Shown here piece after piece: positions 1 to 7,756 of a stretch of 64,000 nucleotides of DNA. The notes under the pieces were generated by a model. That model saw nothing but the letters and a program-made list of their open reading frames with translations, ran no database searches and was not told the origin of the DNA. The first letter of the stretch is position 1. Every line of letters starts with the position of its first letter. The DNA comes from Pleomorphochaeta sp963678575 (lineage in GTDB: Bacteria; Spirochaetota; Spirochaetia; Sphaerochaetales; Sphaerochaetaceae): positions 2,170,001-2,234,000 of the forward strand of contig CAXXHV010000002.1 in NCBI GenBank assembly GCA_963678575.2, written 5' to 3'. The translations under genes and the position numbers were made by a program.

Positions 1-464
1 GCCGATTCAACATGTAAGCGTTCACTATAATATACAAACCATTTTAAATTAGTTTCTTTTACTTTCTTTCTTGCTAAATTAACTTGTTCAATTGATGTAA
101 AAGGAGGTTTATCTGAGAAAAAATCTTTGCCTTTATCTAAAGAATTTAAACCAATTTGAAATCTTTCATTAGGAATTGCTGAAGTAGCAATCAAATTTAT
201 TTCTTTAATATTTAATAAAGCTTCTTCACTTTCAACAACAATAGCATTTGGAAAAGATTTTAAAAAAATATCAATTTTAGTTTTATCATAATCAAAAACA
301 TATTTTATTTCAGCGCCTGCTTCTTTTAATCCATTACACATTCCATAAATGTGCCCATGATCCATTCTGCAAACACCTACAATAAATTCACCAGCTTCGC
401 ATACAATATTCTTTAATCCTTTAGGAGCATAATTTTGCCCATCACTTTTTTGAAAATCTTTCAT
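1..464 (-). CDS. Gfo/Idh/MocA family oxidoreductase, N-terminal part (runs off the window)
   Basis: This is the first 154 codons of a gene reading leftward off the window edge, so the C-terminus is not seen. The protein starts MKDFQKSDGQ. It carries a Rossmann-type stretch (VGVCRMDHGHIYGMCNGLKE, AEIKYVFDYD) followed by FFSDKPPFTSIEQ, where DKP stands for the usual EKP of the family. Such enzymes oxidise sugars or inositols with NAD(P). The ATG at 464 was chosen because GGGAAG lies 4 bases upstream; an in-frame ATG at 476 has no room for a ribosome site. It follows the ROK repressor gene by about 15 bases, so the two probably form one operon. Substrate unknown. Confidence 0.8.
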   Translation of the reverse strand, partial: MKDFQKSDGQNYAPKGLKNIVCEAGEFIVGVCRMDHGHIYGMCNGLKEAGAEIKYVFDYDKTKIDIFLKSFPNAIVVESEEALLNIKEINLIATSAIPNERFQIGLNSLDKGKDFFSDKPPFTSIEQVNLARKKVKETNLKWFVYYSERLHVES

Positions 465-479
465 AACACTTCCCATTTT

Positions 480-1658
480 TTATTCAATTTTATTTAAAAC
501 AAGTTCTAATTTATTATCTAAAACTTGGTACGCAGCTCCGACAGCCCCACCAAAGAAATCTGTTTGTGTTTGAACGATAGAAATTTCAGTTGTATTATAA
601 TAATTAGCAATTTTCTTACTTATATAATCACAATAAAAATTTCCATAAATTCCCATTGGACCACCAATAATTATTCTTTGAGGATTAATAATATTTATTA
701 AATCTCCAATGACAGTACAAAGAGGATTAGCAACTTTAATAACACTCTTTCGAGCTAGCTCATCACCTTTATTTGCGGCATCCATGATTGTCTTCATATC
801 GACTTTTTTACAATTATCTAAAATACTTTTAGTATGATTTTCTTCTAATAATTTAATTGTATTTTCTTCAAAAACTGATAATGAGGCTACTGTAAAAAGA
901 CATCCTTTTTTTCCACATCTACAATAAGGTCCATCAGGATCTACAACTATATGACCAATTCCACCAGTATGAATATTTGTAGTTAATACTAATTTCCCTT
1001 CTAAGAAAATTGCAGTTCCAAAGCCATTACCAATTCCAAGATAAATAAAATTATCATAGTTTTTACCTAAGCCTTGTCTTGCTTCAGCTAAACCCATTGT
1101 TCGATATCTATTATTTATATAAACGGGCAATTTAAATTCATCTTCCAACATCTTTTTTAAAGGAATATTATACCAGCCCAAATCAACAGCTTTAATAATA
1201 GAGCCTGATTTAGGTTCAATAACCCCAGGACTACCAATACCAATAGCTGGTAATAAATCTTTCTCATATTTATTTATAAAATATCTTAAATTTGAACACA
1301 ATTCTTGAAAAAAAGTATTAAAATTAATTGAATTTAAATCAACTCGCTTTTTTTCTATTATTTCACCAACTAAATTTACAACTGAAAAAAATAACATGTT
1401 ATCTTCAAAACAAACACCCAATGCAAGCCATCTATCCTTATCTACAATTAATGAAATACCTGGTCTCCCTCTTCCAACAAGATTATTTTCACTTTCTTTT
1501 ACCAATTGCAAATCAATCAATTTATTAATATTTTGAGAAGATGTAGTTCTACTAATGCCTAAATATTTTGCAATATCAGCTCTAGATGGAGATTCTAAAA
1601 CTTCAACACTTTTTAGGACATTTTTAAAGTTTATTAATTCTACTTCTTCATTTTTCAT
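480..1658 (-). CDS. ROK family transcriptional repressor
   Basis: About 392 residues. An N-terminal winged helix-turn-helix (RADIAKYLGISRTTSSQNINKLIDLQLV) is followed by a ROK sugar-kinase-like domain. That domain has GIGSPGVIEPKSG, the GGIGHIVVDPDGPYCRCGKKGC block with the Cys-rich zinc site, and the C-terminal IIIGGPMGIYG. The usual DxGGT phosphate loop is not evident, as expected for a regulator rather than a kinase. The ATG at 1658 is preferred over an ATG at 1667: GGAG (1668-1671) directly abuts the upstream ATG but is well spaced for the second. It is divergent from the TRAP operon and probably represses it in response to a sugar or sugar acid. The dyad at 1892-1918 is the likely operator. 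Confidence 0.9.
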   Translation of the reverse strand: MKNEEVELINFKNVLKSVEVLESPSRADIAKYLGISRTTSSQNINKLIDLQLVKESENNLVGRGRPGISLIVDKDRWLALGVCFEDNMLFFSVVNLVGEIIEKKRVDLNSINFNTFFQELCSNLRYFINKYEKDLLPAIGIGSPGVIEPKSGSIIKAVDLGWYNIPLKKMLEDEFKLPVYINNRYRTMGLAEARQGLGKNYDNFIYLGIGNGFGTAIFLEGKLVLTTNIHTGGIGHIVVDPDGPYCRCGKKGCLFTVASLSVFEENTIKLLEENHTKSILDNCKKVDMKTIMDAANKGDELARKSVIKVANPLCTVIGDLINIINPQRIIIGGPMGIYGNFYCDYISKKIANYYNTTEISIVQTQTDFFGGAVGAAYQVLDNKLELVLNKIE

Positions 1659-1862
1659 TATATTCATCTCCAGCTTATTTTATTATTTTGTCATTCTTTA
1701 TTACAAAAAGTCAAGTTTTTTATTTATATATTTTTATAAAATTATTAGATAACAATTATTAGTTAAATATCACAGAAATAATCAATAATTAATAAATTTT
1801 ATCCTTTCTAAAATATTTGATATTTTAAAAATTTTTAACAATTTATTATTTATTTTTTTTAA

Positions 1863-1891
1863 TTGACAAATAGATAATTATATATTAATAA
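1863..1891 (+). promoter_or_regulatory. Sigma-70-type promoter of the TRAP operon
   Basis: A perfect TTGACA at 1863-1868 is separated by 17 bases from TAATAA at 1886-1891. The start site would fall inside the dyad that begins at 1892. GGAG at 1928-1931 then serves the ATG at 1937. Confidence 0.65.
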
Positions 1892-1918
1892 TATTTTGTA
1901 AGATACTTTTACAAAATA
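1892..1918. promoter_or_regulatory. Perfect 10-bp inverted repeat, probable ROK operator
   Basis: TATTTTGTAA at 1892-1901 and its exact reverse complement TTACAAAATA at 1909-1918 flank a 7-base spacer. The site begins right after the -10 hexamer and covers the expected transcription start, the standard position for a repressor. The divergent ROK gene is the obvious candidate binder (inference). Confidence 0.6.
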
Positions 1919-1936
1919 AAAACACTTGGAGTAAAA

Positions 1937-2440
1937 ATGAAAAACATATATAACTTTATTGATAAGTTAAGGGCATCTTTGCTTGTTTTAATATCATCAC
2001 TAACTGTTACCTTATGCTTTATTCAAATCATCTTAAGATACTTTACATTTATCTCATTAAGACCTTTCCCTTGGGGTGATGAAATAATCAGATTAAGTAG
2101 CATTTGGATTATTTTTTTAGGAATAAGTCTTGGAATAAAAGAAAATGCTCATTTTTTTGTTGATTTCTTTTTAAATAAAATAAGAAATAAGAAAAAACTA
2201 AAAATTGTTACTCTTATTACAGATTTAATTGTCTTATTTATCTTTTCAATTATTGTTTTTGAAGGCTTTAAATATGCACTAACAAATACTACAAGTATGC
2301 TTCAAAATATTAAAATTTCAATGTCACTTTTTTACTTAGCTATCCCAATTGGTTCTTTACTATGTATATTCGAATACGTATTAAAAATGATTTATGGAAC
2401 AAATTACAAAGAGATTTTACAACAAAAAGGAGATAAATAA
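1937..2440 (+). CDS. dctQ: TRAP transporter small permease (DctQ family)
   Basis: 167 residues with four predicted membrane segments: LLVLISSLTVTLCFIQIIL, a second around residues 50-63 that contains WIIFLGISLGIKE, a third near 90-115, and a last near 130-150. The FPWGDEIIRLSSIWIIFLG block, with the DE pair before the second helix, is typical of DctQ subunits. It sits in the inner membrane and partners the large permease, whose ATG overlaps this stop codon by one base, implying translational coupling. The substrate cannot be read from this subunit. Confidence 0.9.
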   Translation: MKNIYNFIDKLRASLLVLISSLTVTLCFIQIILRYFTFISLRPFPWGDEIIRLSSIWIIFLGISLGIKENAHFFVDFFLNKIRNKKKLKIVTLITDLIVLFIFSIIVFEGFKYALTNTTSMLQNIKISMSLFYLAIPIGSLLCIFEYVLKMIYGTNYKEILQQKGDK

Positions 2441-3720
2441 TGATTCAAATTTTTGCTATTTTTGCTCTATTATTATTTTTAATATTTATTGGATTCCCTA
2501 TTTTTATTGCACTAATTACAACTACAGCAACTTTCATGTTTATAATGGACTTACCCTTTAATCTAATAGTAATAAAAATGTTTGGTAGTGTTAATGCCTT
2601 TTCATTAATGGCTATACCTTTCTTTATTATTGCTGGAAACATTATGAACAAAGCTGATATTACTGACAAGATAGTAAATCTATCAGATTCACTAGTTGGT
2701 CAATTTAAAGGTGGATTAGGTCATGTAAATATTCTAGCTTCTATGTTCTTTGGGGGAATTCAAGGCTCAGGTATTGCAGATGCTTCTGCTATTGGTGGGA
2801 TGTTAATTCCCGCAATGGAAAAACAAGGATACGAAACAGATTATGCTGTAGCTGTTACAGCGGGGTCTTCAATGCTGAGTCCAATTATTCCACCAAGTAT
2901 TGCTATGATTTTGTACTCATTTTATACAGAAATACCTGTTAGTAAATTGTTTTTAGGTGGTATCCTTCCAGGTCTTATTATTGCTATTTTGATGATGGGT
3001 GTAAATAGATGGGAATATAGTAAAAGAAAATATAATATTCCAACTCATAAATTCTCTTTCAATAAAATGCTTTTGAGTTTAAAAAATTCAATTGGTGCAT
3101 TAATGATGCCTTTAATAATTATTGTTGGAATAGTAAGTGGAATTGTAACAGCAACTGAAGCAGGTGTAATAGCAATAGCTTATGGATTATTATATGGATT
3201 CGTATTTACCAAAAAACTAAAATTATCTGATATCCCTGATATCTTAATTCAATCTGCAATAACAACAGCTGTTGTTATGATTACTATTTCTGCAGCTGGA
3301 GCTCTTTCTAACGTATTAGTAAGAATGAGATTTCAAAACTCAGTGGCCTCTTTCATTGTTAATGTTATTGGAAATAAGTATTTTGGAACTCTCTTTTTAA
3401 TGCTAGTTATTATGATTTTAGGAATGTTCTTAGATCCAACAGTTCTTATAGCAATGCTTTCAACAACTATTCTTACTATTGGAAATCAGTTTGGATTTGA
3501 TCCAGTATTTTATGGGGTTATCCTAGTTATTCTAATGCAAGTTGGAGCAATTACTCCTCCAGTCGGATCTTTCCTATTTGTTTCTTGTGGTGTTGCTAAA
3601 ATCCCAATAGACAAAGTAGTAAAACCCTTAATCCCTTATATTTGCTCAGTAGTCTTTATCGTATTAATCAGTTTCTTTGTACCAAATTTGATTACATTCT
3701 TACCAAATTTAATAAAATAA
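2440..3720 (+). CDS. dctM: TRAP transporter large permease (DctM family)
   Basis: 426 residues and about 12 hydrophobic segments, the normal size for DctM. Family hallmarks include GSVNAFSLMAIPFFIIAGNIM, the glycine-rich GGLGHVNILASMFFGGIQGSGIADASAIG, SSMLSPIIPPSIAMILY, and a C-terminal QVGAITPPVGSFLFVSCG. This subunit forms the Na+-driven channel that takes substrate from the periplasmic binding protein at 4915. The oxidoreductase gene follows after 14 bases, so the operon couples import of a sugar or sugar acid with its oxidation. Confidence 0.95.
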   Translation: MIQIFAIFALLLFLIFIGFPIFIALITTTATFMFIMDLPFNLIVIKMFGSVNAFSLMAIPFFIIAGNIMNKADITDKIVNLSDSLVGQFKGGLGHVNILASMFFGGIQGSGIADASAIGGMLIPAMEKQGYETDYAVAVTAGSSMLSPIIPPSIAMILYSFYTEIPVSKLFLGGILPGLIIAILMMGVNRWEYSKRKYNIPTHKFSFNKMLLSLKNSIGALMMPLIIIVGIVSGIVTATEAGVIAIAYGLLYGFVFTKKLKLSDIPDILIQSAITTAVVMITISAAGALSNVLVRMRFQNSVASFIVNVIGNKYFGTLFLMLVIMILGMFLDPTVLIAMLSTTILTIGNQFGFDPVFYGVILVILMQVGAITPPVGSFLFVSCGVAKIPIDKVVKPLIPYICSVVFIVLISFFVPNLITFLPNLIK

Positions 3721-3734
3721 AAGGATAATAATCT

Positions 3735-4892
3735 ATGATAAATATTGGAATTATTGGAACAGGAGCTATCTCAAGAATACATATCGATAGCTATAAAAAA
3801 TTTCCCAAAATATGCTCGATAGTTGCTATTTGCGATACCCTTGAAGAGAGAGCCATCAAAATATGCGAAGAAAAAGAAATTAATGCTAAAATTTATACTG
3901 ATGTAAATTCAATGCTAAAAGATGCAAATATTGATGCTGTCTCAATATGTTTGCCTCCTAGCCTTCATAGCAAGTTTTCTATTTTAGCTTTAAATGCTAA
4001 AAAACATGTACTTTGTGAAAAACCAATGGCTACATCAATTGAAGAGTGTGACTTGATGATAGAAGCAGCAAAATTAAATGATAAAAAGCTCTCCATAGTT
4101 AGTCAAAACAGATATAAAAATGAAATAAATAAAATTAAAAAAATTATTGATTCTGGCAAACTAGGAAAAATACATTTTGCTAATTTTAACTCACTTTGGT
4201 GGAGATCAGACATTTACTATCATCTCAAATATAGAGGGACTTGGGAAACTGATAATGGTGGTTGTACTATGAATCATTCTATTCACTATATTGATTTAAT
4301 GCTTATGTTATTCGGGAAACCAAAAAATGTTAGAGCCTACTTTAATAATTTAAATCATAAAAATAGTGAGTGTGAAGATTTTTCAATAGCTATCTTTGAA
4401 TATGGAGATAAAGTAATTACTTTTAATTCTTCATTAGTTTCTCATGGAGAAAAGCAATCAATAATTATTGATGGCGAAAAGGCAGAAATAACAATTCCTT
4501 GGCAAGTGGATGCTTCTAAAACATTAGAAAATGGTTTTCCACAAGAAAACAAAGAAAAAGAAAAAGAAATAAATGACTTTTATAATTCAATCGAAAATTT
4601 AAAATATACAGAACACGATGCACAAATATTTCATTTCTTAAAAGCAACAGACGAAATTAGTTATACCAATTATATAAATGATATTGATGGTAAGGATACT
4701 GTTGAAGTTGTAATGGGGTTATATAAAGCAGCTCAAGAAGAATCAAAAGTAACCTTTCCAATAAATAAGGATGATCCTTTTTATAAAAAAGAAACAATGA
4801 TTTCTAAAATGACAAGATTTAATGAAAAAAAAATCTTTTTAGATTCATTACCAACTATCGAAATTAGTTTAGGAAGAAATTTCTCTAAATAA
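3735..4892 (+). CDS. Gfo/Idh/MocA family NAD(P)-dependent oxidoreductase
   Basis: 385 residues. The N-terminal Rossmann fold begins INIGIIGTGAISRIHIDSYKK. ICLPPSLHSKFSILALNAKKHVLCEKPMA contains the family's EKP motif near residue 96. The C-terminal alpha/beta domain has WETDNGGCTMNHSIHYIDLM, whose H-x3-D pair is typical of the catalytic region. It lies between the TRAP membrane genes and the binding-protein gene, with short spacers on both sides. By context it should oxidise the imported substrate or a derivative; uronate or sugar-acid chemistry is plausible but not shown. A second, truncated family member lies at 1-464. Confidence 0.9.
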   Translation: MINIGIIGTGAISRIHIDSYKKFPKICSIVAICDTLEERAIKICEEKEINAKIYTDVNSMLKDANIDAVSICLPPSLHSKFSILALNAKKHVLCEKPMATSIEECDLMIEAAKLNDKKLSIVSQNRYKNEINKIKKIIDSGKLGKIHFANFNSLWWRSDIYYHLKYRGTWETDNGGCTMNHSIHYIDLMLMLFGKPKNVRAYFNNLNHKNSECEDFSIAIFEYGDKVITFNSSLVSHGEKQSIIIDGEKAEITIPWQVDASKTLENGFPQENKEKEKEINDFYNSIENLKYTEHDAQIFHFLKATDEISYTNYINDIDGKDTVEVVMGLYKAAQEESKVTFPINKDDPFYKKETMISKMTRFNEKKIFLDSLPTIEISLGRNFSK

Positions 4893-4914
4893 TTAATAAA
4901 ACATGGAGGTTTAT

Positions 4915-5910
4915 ATGAAAAAAATTAATGTACTAATGGCAATGCTAATAGTTACTCTTGCAATGCCAATTTTTGCTCAAGGAAACGCAGAAGGGAGTTC
5001 AAAAACTTACAAACTTAGAACATCAACGAATCTAGCGGCAACAGGTACTATTGGAAAAAGCCTAACTAAATTTGTTGAATTAGTTAATGAAAAAAGTGAT
5101 GGAAGAATTGTTGCAACTGCAAATTTTGGTTCTGAATTAGGAAACCAATCAGAACAAGTTGAAATGTGTAGAACTGGTTCTTTAGAAATGGTAGTTGCTG
5201 CACCTGGAACAGGCCCTGGAACTTGGGTACCAGAATTAATGATGTTCGAATTCCCTTACTTATTTAAAGATAATGCACATTACAGAAGAGCATTAAAAGC
5301 AATGGAAAATGAAGTAAGTACTCTTGTTGAACCTTATGGAATGATTGCTAAAGCAGGAATGTCTCAAGGGTCAAGAGATATGCTTACAAAAAAACCTGTA
5401 ACTAAGATTGAAGATATCAAAAACGTTAAGATGAGAGGGCCAAATGCTGTCTATATCTCAATGTTTGATAGTTTAGGTGCTGCAGGGACAACAATGGATT
5501 GGAATGAAATATATACAGCATTAAGTACTGGCGTTGTTGATGGTATGGAAGCTTCTCCTAGCATGATCTACTCAATGAAATTCAATGATAATGCTAAATA
5601 TTTAACCATTACTGACCATATTATTGCTTGTACTTATTATTTCTTCAATGCTGAATGGTATAATAATCTCCCATCTGATTTAAAAGTAATTGTTGATGAA
5701 GCTGCTGATGAAGCTGCTGCTTATCAAGCTCAACTTGATGATAAAGACCAAATTGATGCCCTTGAAGCAATGAAAAAAGATGGCGTTACAGTTATCGAAT
5801 TAAAAGATAAAGCTAAATGGGTTGAAGCTTGTAAACCAATGCTAGAAGAATATAGAGCAAAAGGTGAAAACTGGAATTCATTTATTAATAAGTTAACAGT
5901 AATTGAATAG
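4915..5910 (+). CDS. dctP: TRAP transporter substrate-binding protein (DctP family)
   Basis: 331 residues. The signal peptide MKKINVLMAMLIVTLAMPIFAQG should be cut after FA, leaving QGNAEGSS, a start seen often in spirochaetal binding proteins. The mature part shows the DctP pattern: LNEKSDGRI-like region, GSLEMVVAAPGTG, EFPYLF, MRGPNAVYISMFDSLGA, and ALSTGVVDGMEASPSMIYSM. The start is set at 4915 because GGAGG (4905-4909) lies five bases before it; the longer reading from 4903 would put that site inside the gene. Last gene of the operon, followed by a strong hairpin terminator. RGPN is a common sugar-acid contact in the family. Confidence 0.92.
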   Translation: MKKINVLMAMLIVTLAMPIFAQGNAEGSSKTYKLRTSTNLAATGTIGKSLTKFVELVNEKSDGRIVATANFGSELGNQSEQVEMCRTGSLEMVVAAPGTGPGTWVPELMMFEFPYLFKDNAHYRRALKAMENEVSTLVEPYGMIAKAGMSQGSRDMLTKKPVTKIEDIKNVKMRGPNAVYISMFDSLGAAGTTMDWNEIYTALSTGVVDGMEASPSMIYSMKFNDNAKYLTITDHIIACTYYFFNAEWYNNLPSDLKVIVDEAADEAAAYQAQLDDKDQIDALEAMKKDGVTVIELKDKAKWVEACKPMLEEYRAKGENWNSFINKLTVIE

Positions 5911-5942
5911 TTTATAATAAATTTTAAAAAATAATATCACTT

Positions 5943-5977
5943 CTTCCAAGTTGACAAAACAACTTGGAAGTTTCTTT
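5943..5977 (+). terminator. Rho-independent terminator of the TRAP operon
   Basis: CTTCCAAGTTG (5943-5953) pairs perfectly with CAACTTGGAAG (5960-5970) around a 6-base loop. TTTCTTT follows. It lies 33 bases after the dctP stop. Confidence 0.9.
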
Positions 5978-6254
5978 ATTCATTATTTATGAACACTTTT
6001 ATTAAAATATGACATTAAAGATTCATATTTTTCGCACTCTTCTATGTTTATTCTTTTTTATTTTTATCCAATTTTTTTGATATACCACATTTGATCATTA
6101 ACAGATTTCTTTAAAAGCAAAACGTCGTATTTAATATAATAAAAATTAAAAACGATTAAATACAAATTCAATAAAGATAAGCTAAATAACAAATTTAAAA
6201 ATTTTATAAAAAAAGAACTATGAATTTATTATTTACTAATATATTATAATACTC
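5978..6254. other. Intergenic region before the second ROK gene
   Basis: No gene is seen here. It holds a spaced inverted repeat, GTATTTAAT (6127-6135) and ATTAAATAC (6155-6163), which shares its half-site with the dyad upstream of mglB. It also holds a perfect TATAAT at 6245-6250, only four bases from the ATG of the ROK gene. No Shine-Dalgarno sequence is visible before that ATG. Confidence 0.5.
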
Positions 6255-7466
6255 ATGGAAAATAATAGAAATTCATTAATTCAAATGCAGAATAGAAGAA
6301 ATATTTTAAAAAAAGTTTGGGAAGAAAGATCCATTTCAAGAGCCCAAATTGCAAAAGATTTAAACATTACGCCTGCAACAGTATCTTCAAATGTAGCGGA
6401 ACTTGAAAAAATGAATTTTATTAGGTTAGGACAAGAAGGAGAATCTTCAGGTGGTCGTAAACCTAAAATGCTTGAAATAAATGAATCTTCTTTACTAAGT
6501 ATCGGTATCACAGTTAAAAAGTTTGAAGTCGTATCTGTAATAGTTAATCTAACAGGAGATGCAAAAATAACAAGAACTGATAAATACCCTCTACCTATTA
6601 CAAAAAACAATATATTTAATACAATCATATACTCAATTAAAGAGTTAAAAAAAAATATAAATGGCAATTACCAAAGAATATTAGGTGTAGGAGTCGGCTT
6701 ACATGGAGTAGTTGATTATAAATCCGGCATTTCCATTTTTGCGCCTGCTTTTAATTGGAGATATATAAATATAAAAGCACTTTTGGAAAACGAGTTTAAA
6801 ATACCAGTATTTGTTGATAATGATGCTAGAGTAATGGTTTTTGCGGAGAAATGGTTTGGAAAATATAGAAACCTTAACAATCTAATTTTTTTAAGTTTAG
6901 ATTCAGGCGTAGGTGGTGGAATTCTTATTGATGGAAAAATATTTAGAGGAGCAAATTCAGCTGCAGGTGAAATTGGACATATCAGAGTAAAAGAAAATGG
7001 TGTAAAATGTCTCTGTGGAAACTATGGCTGTCTTGAAACTGTAGCTTCAACTAGAGCTCTAATACAAGAAATTGTTACTCAAATTCAATTAGGTTATCCA
7101 ACCATTATTACTTCAATGGTAGAAAATGGTGATTTAAATAAAATCAACTATTCAATAATTAACAAAGCAGCTAAAGAAAATGATGAATTAACTATCAAAG
7201 TTTTAAATACAATTGGAATATATGTAGGTACCGCTTTAGCTGATATAATCAATGTTTTTAATCCGGAAGCAATAATTATTGGCGGCGAACTTTCTAAATC
7301 TTGGGATTATATTGCGACCCAAATTTCAGACACAGTGAAAAAACAATCTATGACTGAATGCTGTAAGAATGTAAAAATATTAAAATCCTCTTTCGATGGA
7401 AGTAAAGGTGAAATAGGCGCCGCAGCGTTAGTATTAAATAAAATATTAGAAGAAGACTATTTATAA
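6255..7466 (+). CDS. ROK family transcriptional regulator of the galactose/galactoside operon
   Basis: 403 residues. The N-terminal helix-turn-helix reads ISRAQIAKDLNITPATVSSNVAELEKM. It is followed by a ROK domain with GVGVGLHGVVDYKSGI, FVDNDARVM, GGILIDGKIFRGANSAAGE, IGHIRVKENGVKCLCGNYGC (zinc and substrate site) and PEAIIIGGELSKS. It lies upstream of, and in the same direction as, the mglBAC-GH4 operon, so control of that operon is likely. The ATG at 6255 has no ribosome site, and TATAAT ends four bases before it, which suggests a leaderless message. A later in-frame ATG (residue 11) also lacks a ribosome site and would leave the helix-turn-helix intact. Confidence 0.9.
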   Translation: MENNRNSLIQMQNRRNILKKVWEERSISRAQIAKDLNITPATVSSNVAELEKMNFIRLGQEGESSGGRKPKMLEINESSLLSIGITVKKFEVVSVIVNLTGDAKITRTDKYPLPITKNNIFNTIIYSIKELKKNINGNYQRILGVGVGLHGVVDYKSGISIFAPAFNWRYINIKALLENEFKIPVFVDNDARVMVFAEKWFGKYRNLNNLIFLSLDSGVGGGILIDGKIFRGANSAAGEIGHIRVKENGVKCLCGNYGCLETVASTRALIQEIVTQIQLGYPTIITSMVENGDLNKINYSIINKAAKENDELTIKVLNTIGIYVGTALADIINVFNPEAIIIGGELSKSWDYIATQISDTVKKQSMTECCKNVKILKSSFDGSKGEIGAAALVLNKILEEDYL

Positions 7467-7636
7467 TCAAAAAATATTTTGAATAATTTCAGGTTTTATA
7501 TATACCATGTAAACTTTATTTAATTATTAAATTTAGTCTATAAAACAATTTTTAATCATTATTTTATCTAAAATTATAAAAACTTTTAATATATATCTTT
7601 ATATAATAACAATTTAATTAAATTTAAAAATAAAAC

Positions 7637-7665
7637 TTGCACGTTTATTCATCTAATGATATTCT
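7637..7665 (+). promoter_or_regulatory. Possible mglB promoter
   Basis: TTGCAC at 7637-7642 and TATTCT at 7660-7665 are 17 bases apart. Each box deviates from consensus, so this is tentative. It lies upstream of the 7696-7730 dyad, which would then be transcribed or act as a roadblock operator. Confidence 0.35.
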
Positions 7666-7695
7666 ACTTATAGCAAAACAAATGATATTATTTTT

Positions 7696-7730
7696 TAAAT
7701 ACTTTCTTTAATCATTAAATAAAGTATTTA
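7696..7730. promoter_or_regulatory. Long dyad upstream of mglB, probable operator
   Basis: TAAATACTTT-C-TTTAAT and ATTAAA-T-AAAGTATTTA are mirror images around a single C at 7713, with one mismatch (7706/7720). The arms are 17 bases. The outer half-site TTAAATAC/GTATTTAA also occurs as an inverted pair before the ROK gene at 6255, so this is the best candidate for its operator (inference). Confidence 0.55.
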
Positions 7731-7756
7731 ATCTTAATCATAAAAAGGAGAAAAAA

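Noticed and set aside
4903..4914. Longer start for the TRAP binding protein
   Set aside because: The GGAGG ribosome site lies within these codons, and the signal peptide begins properly at 4915.
6281..6667. 128-codon open frame opposite the ROK gene
   Set aside because: It lies wholly antisense to a well-supported gene, with no ribosome site and a composition expected from the complementary strand.
7696..7730. Terminator of the ROK gene
   Set aside because: The dyad is 230 bases past the stop, has no U-run, and sits just before the mglB ribosome site; an operator fits better.
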